A stretch of DNA of 5,953 bases from Crinalium sp049646245 (GTDB lineage Bacteria; Cyanobacteriota; Cyanobacteriia; Cyanobacteriales; PCC-9333): the NCBI GenBank assembly GCA_049646245.1, contig JBARVL010000296.1, positions 1-5,953 of the forward strand, written 5' to 3'. A model generated the notes under the pieces. The model had not been told where the DNA came from, did no database searches, and worked only from the letters and a program-made list of their open reading frames with translations. Each line of letters begins with the position of its first letter. Position 1 is the first letter of the stretch. The position numbers and the translations under genes are program-made. This document shows, piece by piece, positions 5,413-5,953 of the stretch.

Positions 5413-5422
5413 TTTTTAAGAG

Positions 5423-5668
5423 ATGTCTCATACAGTCAAAATCTACGATACCTGCATTGGTTGCACCCAGTGTGTACGTGCTTGCCCTACTGACGTTCTG
5501 GAAATGGTTCCTTGGGATGGTTGTAAGGCAGCGCAAATTGCTTCTTCGCCTCGGACAGAAGACTGCGTAGGTTGCAAGCGGTGTGAAACTGCTTGTCCTA
5601 CAGACTTCCTCAGCATCCGAGTTTACCTGGGCGCAGAAACAACTCGCAGTATGGGTCTGGCTTACTAA
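5423..5668 (+). CDS. psaC: Photosystem I iron-sulfur subunit PsaC
   Basis: PsaC sits on the stromal (cytoplasmic) face of photosystem I. It carries the terminal clusters FA and FB, passing electrons from FX to ferredoxin or flavodoxin. The 81 codons match the family exactly. Two CxxCxxCxxxCP motifs are seen: CIGCTQCVRACP (11-22) and CVGCKRCETACP (48-59). Counting without the initiator Met, FB is held by Cys10, 13, 16 and 57 and FA by Cys20, 47, 50 and 53, as known from structures. A ninth cysteine (Cys34 in precursor numbering) is not a ligand. The C-terminal tail TTRSMGLAY, which docks on PsaA/PsaB, is intact. It is monocistronic, with a long structured leader, a Shine-Dalgarno sequence and a terminator after a 112-nt 3' untranslated stretch. 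Nothing in the protein is unusual. Confidence 0.99.
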   Translation: MSHTVKIYDTCIGCTQCVRACPTDVLEMVPWDGCKAAQIASSPRTEDCVGCKRCETACPTDFLSIRVYLGAETTRSMGLAY

Positions 5669-5680
5669 TAAAATGGTCAG

Positions 5681-5711
5681 AATTCCTCTCTAATCTCAGT
5701 TGGAGAGAATT
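5681..5711 (+). other. Stem-loop in the psaC 3' untranslated region
   Basis: AATT-(C)-CTCTC (5681-5690) pairs with GAGAGAATT (5703-5711) over 9 bp with one bulged C. No T-run follows, so it is not an intrinsic terminator. It lies 12 nt past the stop codon and could act as a 3' stability element or processing end for the message, which is inference. Confidence 0.4.
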
Positions 5712-5780
5712 AATAGCAAGCGCCCTTAAACAAAGTTATTGTTTTATTTGCTTTTCAATATCCCTTGGGTGCAAAGTTAT

Positions 5781-5811
5781 AGAGGAGGCTAATGGCTTCC
5801 TCTTTTTTTTT
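5781..5811 (+). terminator. Intrinsic terminator of psaC
   Basis: AGAGGAGGC (5781-5789) pairs with GCTTCCTCT (5795-5803), 9 bp with one G-U, around a 5-nt loop TAATG. It runs straight into nine Ts (5803-5811). This is a textbook Rho-independent terminator on the psaC strand. Confidence 0.88.
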
Positions 5812-5846
5812 AGGACTGAAGCCTGAAATGTAGATCCCCCTGAGTA

Positions 5847-5953
5847 GGGGCAATCCCCCTGTGGTTGCCCCGATACTGGTGCGGGTAGATTTTGCATAAA
5901 GCAAAATGATTAACGCCGAATTTTGGGCAATCCCCCTGTGGTTGCCCCGATAC
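5847..5953. repeat. Two identical 29-nt hairpin repeats at the window edge
   Basis: The 29 bases at 5848-5876 recur exactly at 5925-5953, separated by 48 bp. Each copy is an inverted repeat, GGGCAA/TTGCCC with an 11-nt C-rich loop; the left copy has one extra G-C pair from 5847. The spacer contains another perfect hairpin, ATTTTGC/GCAAAAT (5889-5895 with 5901-5907). CCCC at 5837-5840 can also pair with GGGG at 5847-5850, competing with the first copy. The array may continue past the right edge. It resembles dispersed GC-rich repeats between cyanobacterial genes. Confidence 0.75.

Larger units (their letters stand above)
5022..5422 (+). other. Intergenic region between the four-cysteine gene and psaC
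   Basis: No gene is supported in these 401 bp, which separate two divergently oriented genes. From left to right it holds a HIP1-centred 24-bp palindrome (5096-5119), a perfect TATAAT (5178-5183), a block with several mutually exclusive pairings (5198-5271), a second weak promoter candidate (5281-5309), a further stem (5330-5336 with 5353-5359) and the psaC ribosome binding site. The individual parts are listed separately. Confidence 0.7.

Noticed and set aside
5593..5826. 77-codon plus-strand ORF overlapping the end of psaC
   Set aside because: It begins in an alternative frame inside psaC and runs through the 3' untranslated region and the terminator. No family resemblance or ribosome binding site is seen.
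5847..5953. Start of a CRISPR array
   Set aside because: Repeat length (29) and palindromic form are superficially similar. However, only two copies are seen, the 48-bp spacer is itself a hairpin sequence, and no cas gene is present. Extension to the right would settle it.

Overview
The window is cyanobacterial. It carries psaC (the photosystem I iron-sulfur subunit), the circadian clock genes kaiB and kaiC, two copies of the HIP1 octamer GCGATCGC, heptamer repeat runs and GC-rich hairpin repeats. The DNA is AT-rich between genes and most starts lack a Shine-Dalgarno sequence. Filamentous, Nostoc-like cyanobacteria or their relatives fit best, but I cannot name a genus.

Layout from left to right. 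The 3' three quarters of kaiB (1-239, +) is followed after 112 bp by a complete, canonical kaiC (352-1908, +) and a weak terminator. A tRNA-Arg(CCG) gene (2074-2146, -) has its own consensus-like promoter. That promoter abuts a strong intrinsic terminator (2186-2231, -) of an exported protein of unknown function (2261-3262, -). A 393-bp intergenic region follows, holding the leader of that gene and a roughly 140-bp element bounded by inverted heptamer repeats. Then comes fmt (3656-4660, +), which converges on a small cysteine-containing cyanobacterial protein (4668-5021, -) with only 7 bp between the stop codons. A 401-bp region contains a 24-bp perfect palindrome centred on HIP1, a perfect TATAAT box and a predicted multi-helix leader RNA, and leads into psaC (5423-5668, +). 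A good terminator follows psaC. The right edge holds two identical 29-nt hairpin-forming repeats.

How the genes work together. KaiB and KaiC are two of the three parts of the clock oscillator; kaiA is not in the window and would be expected to the left. The other genes (tRNA-Arg, fmt, psaC) are housekeeping or photosynthesis genes with their own signals and no evident functional link to the clock.

The coding genes are mostly ordinary. The points most worth a second look are non-coding: the structured psaC leader with mutually exclusive pairings, the CUCCUCACAC-bearing hairpin in the leader of the exported protein, and the inverted-repeat element with a tRNA T-arm-like core upstream of fmt. 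I found no clear new multi-gene system.
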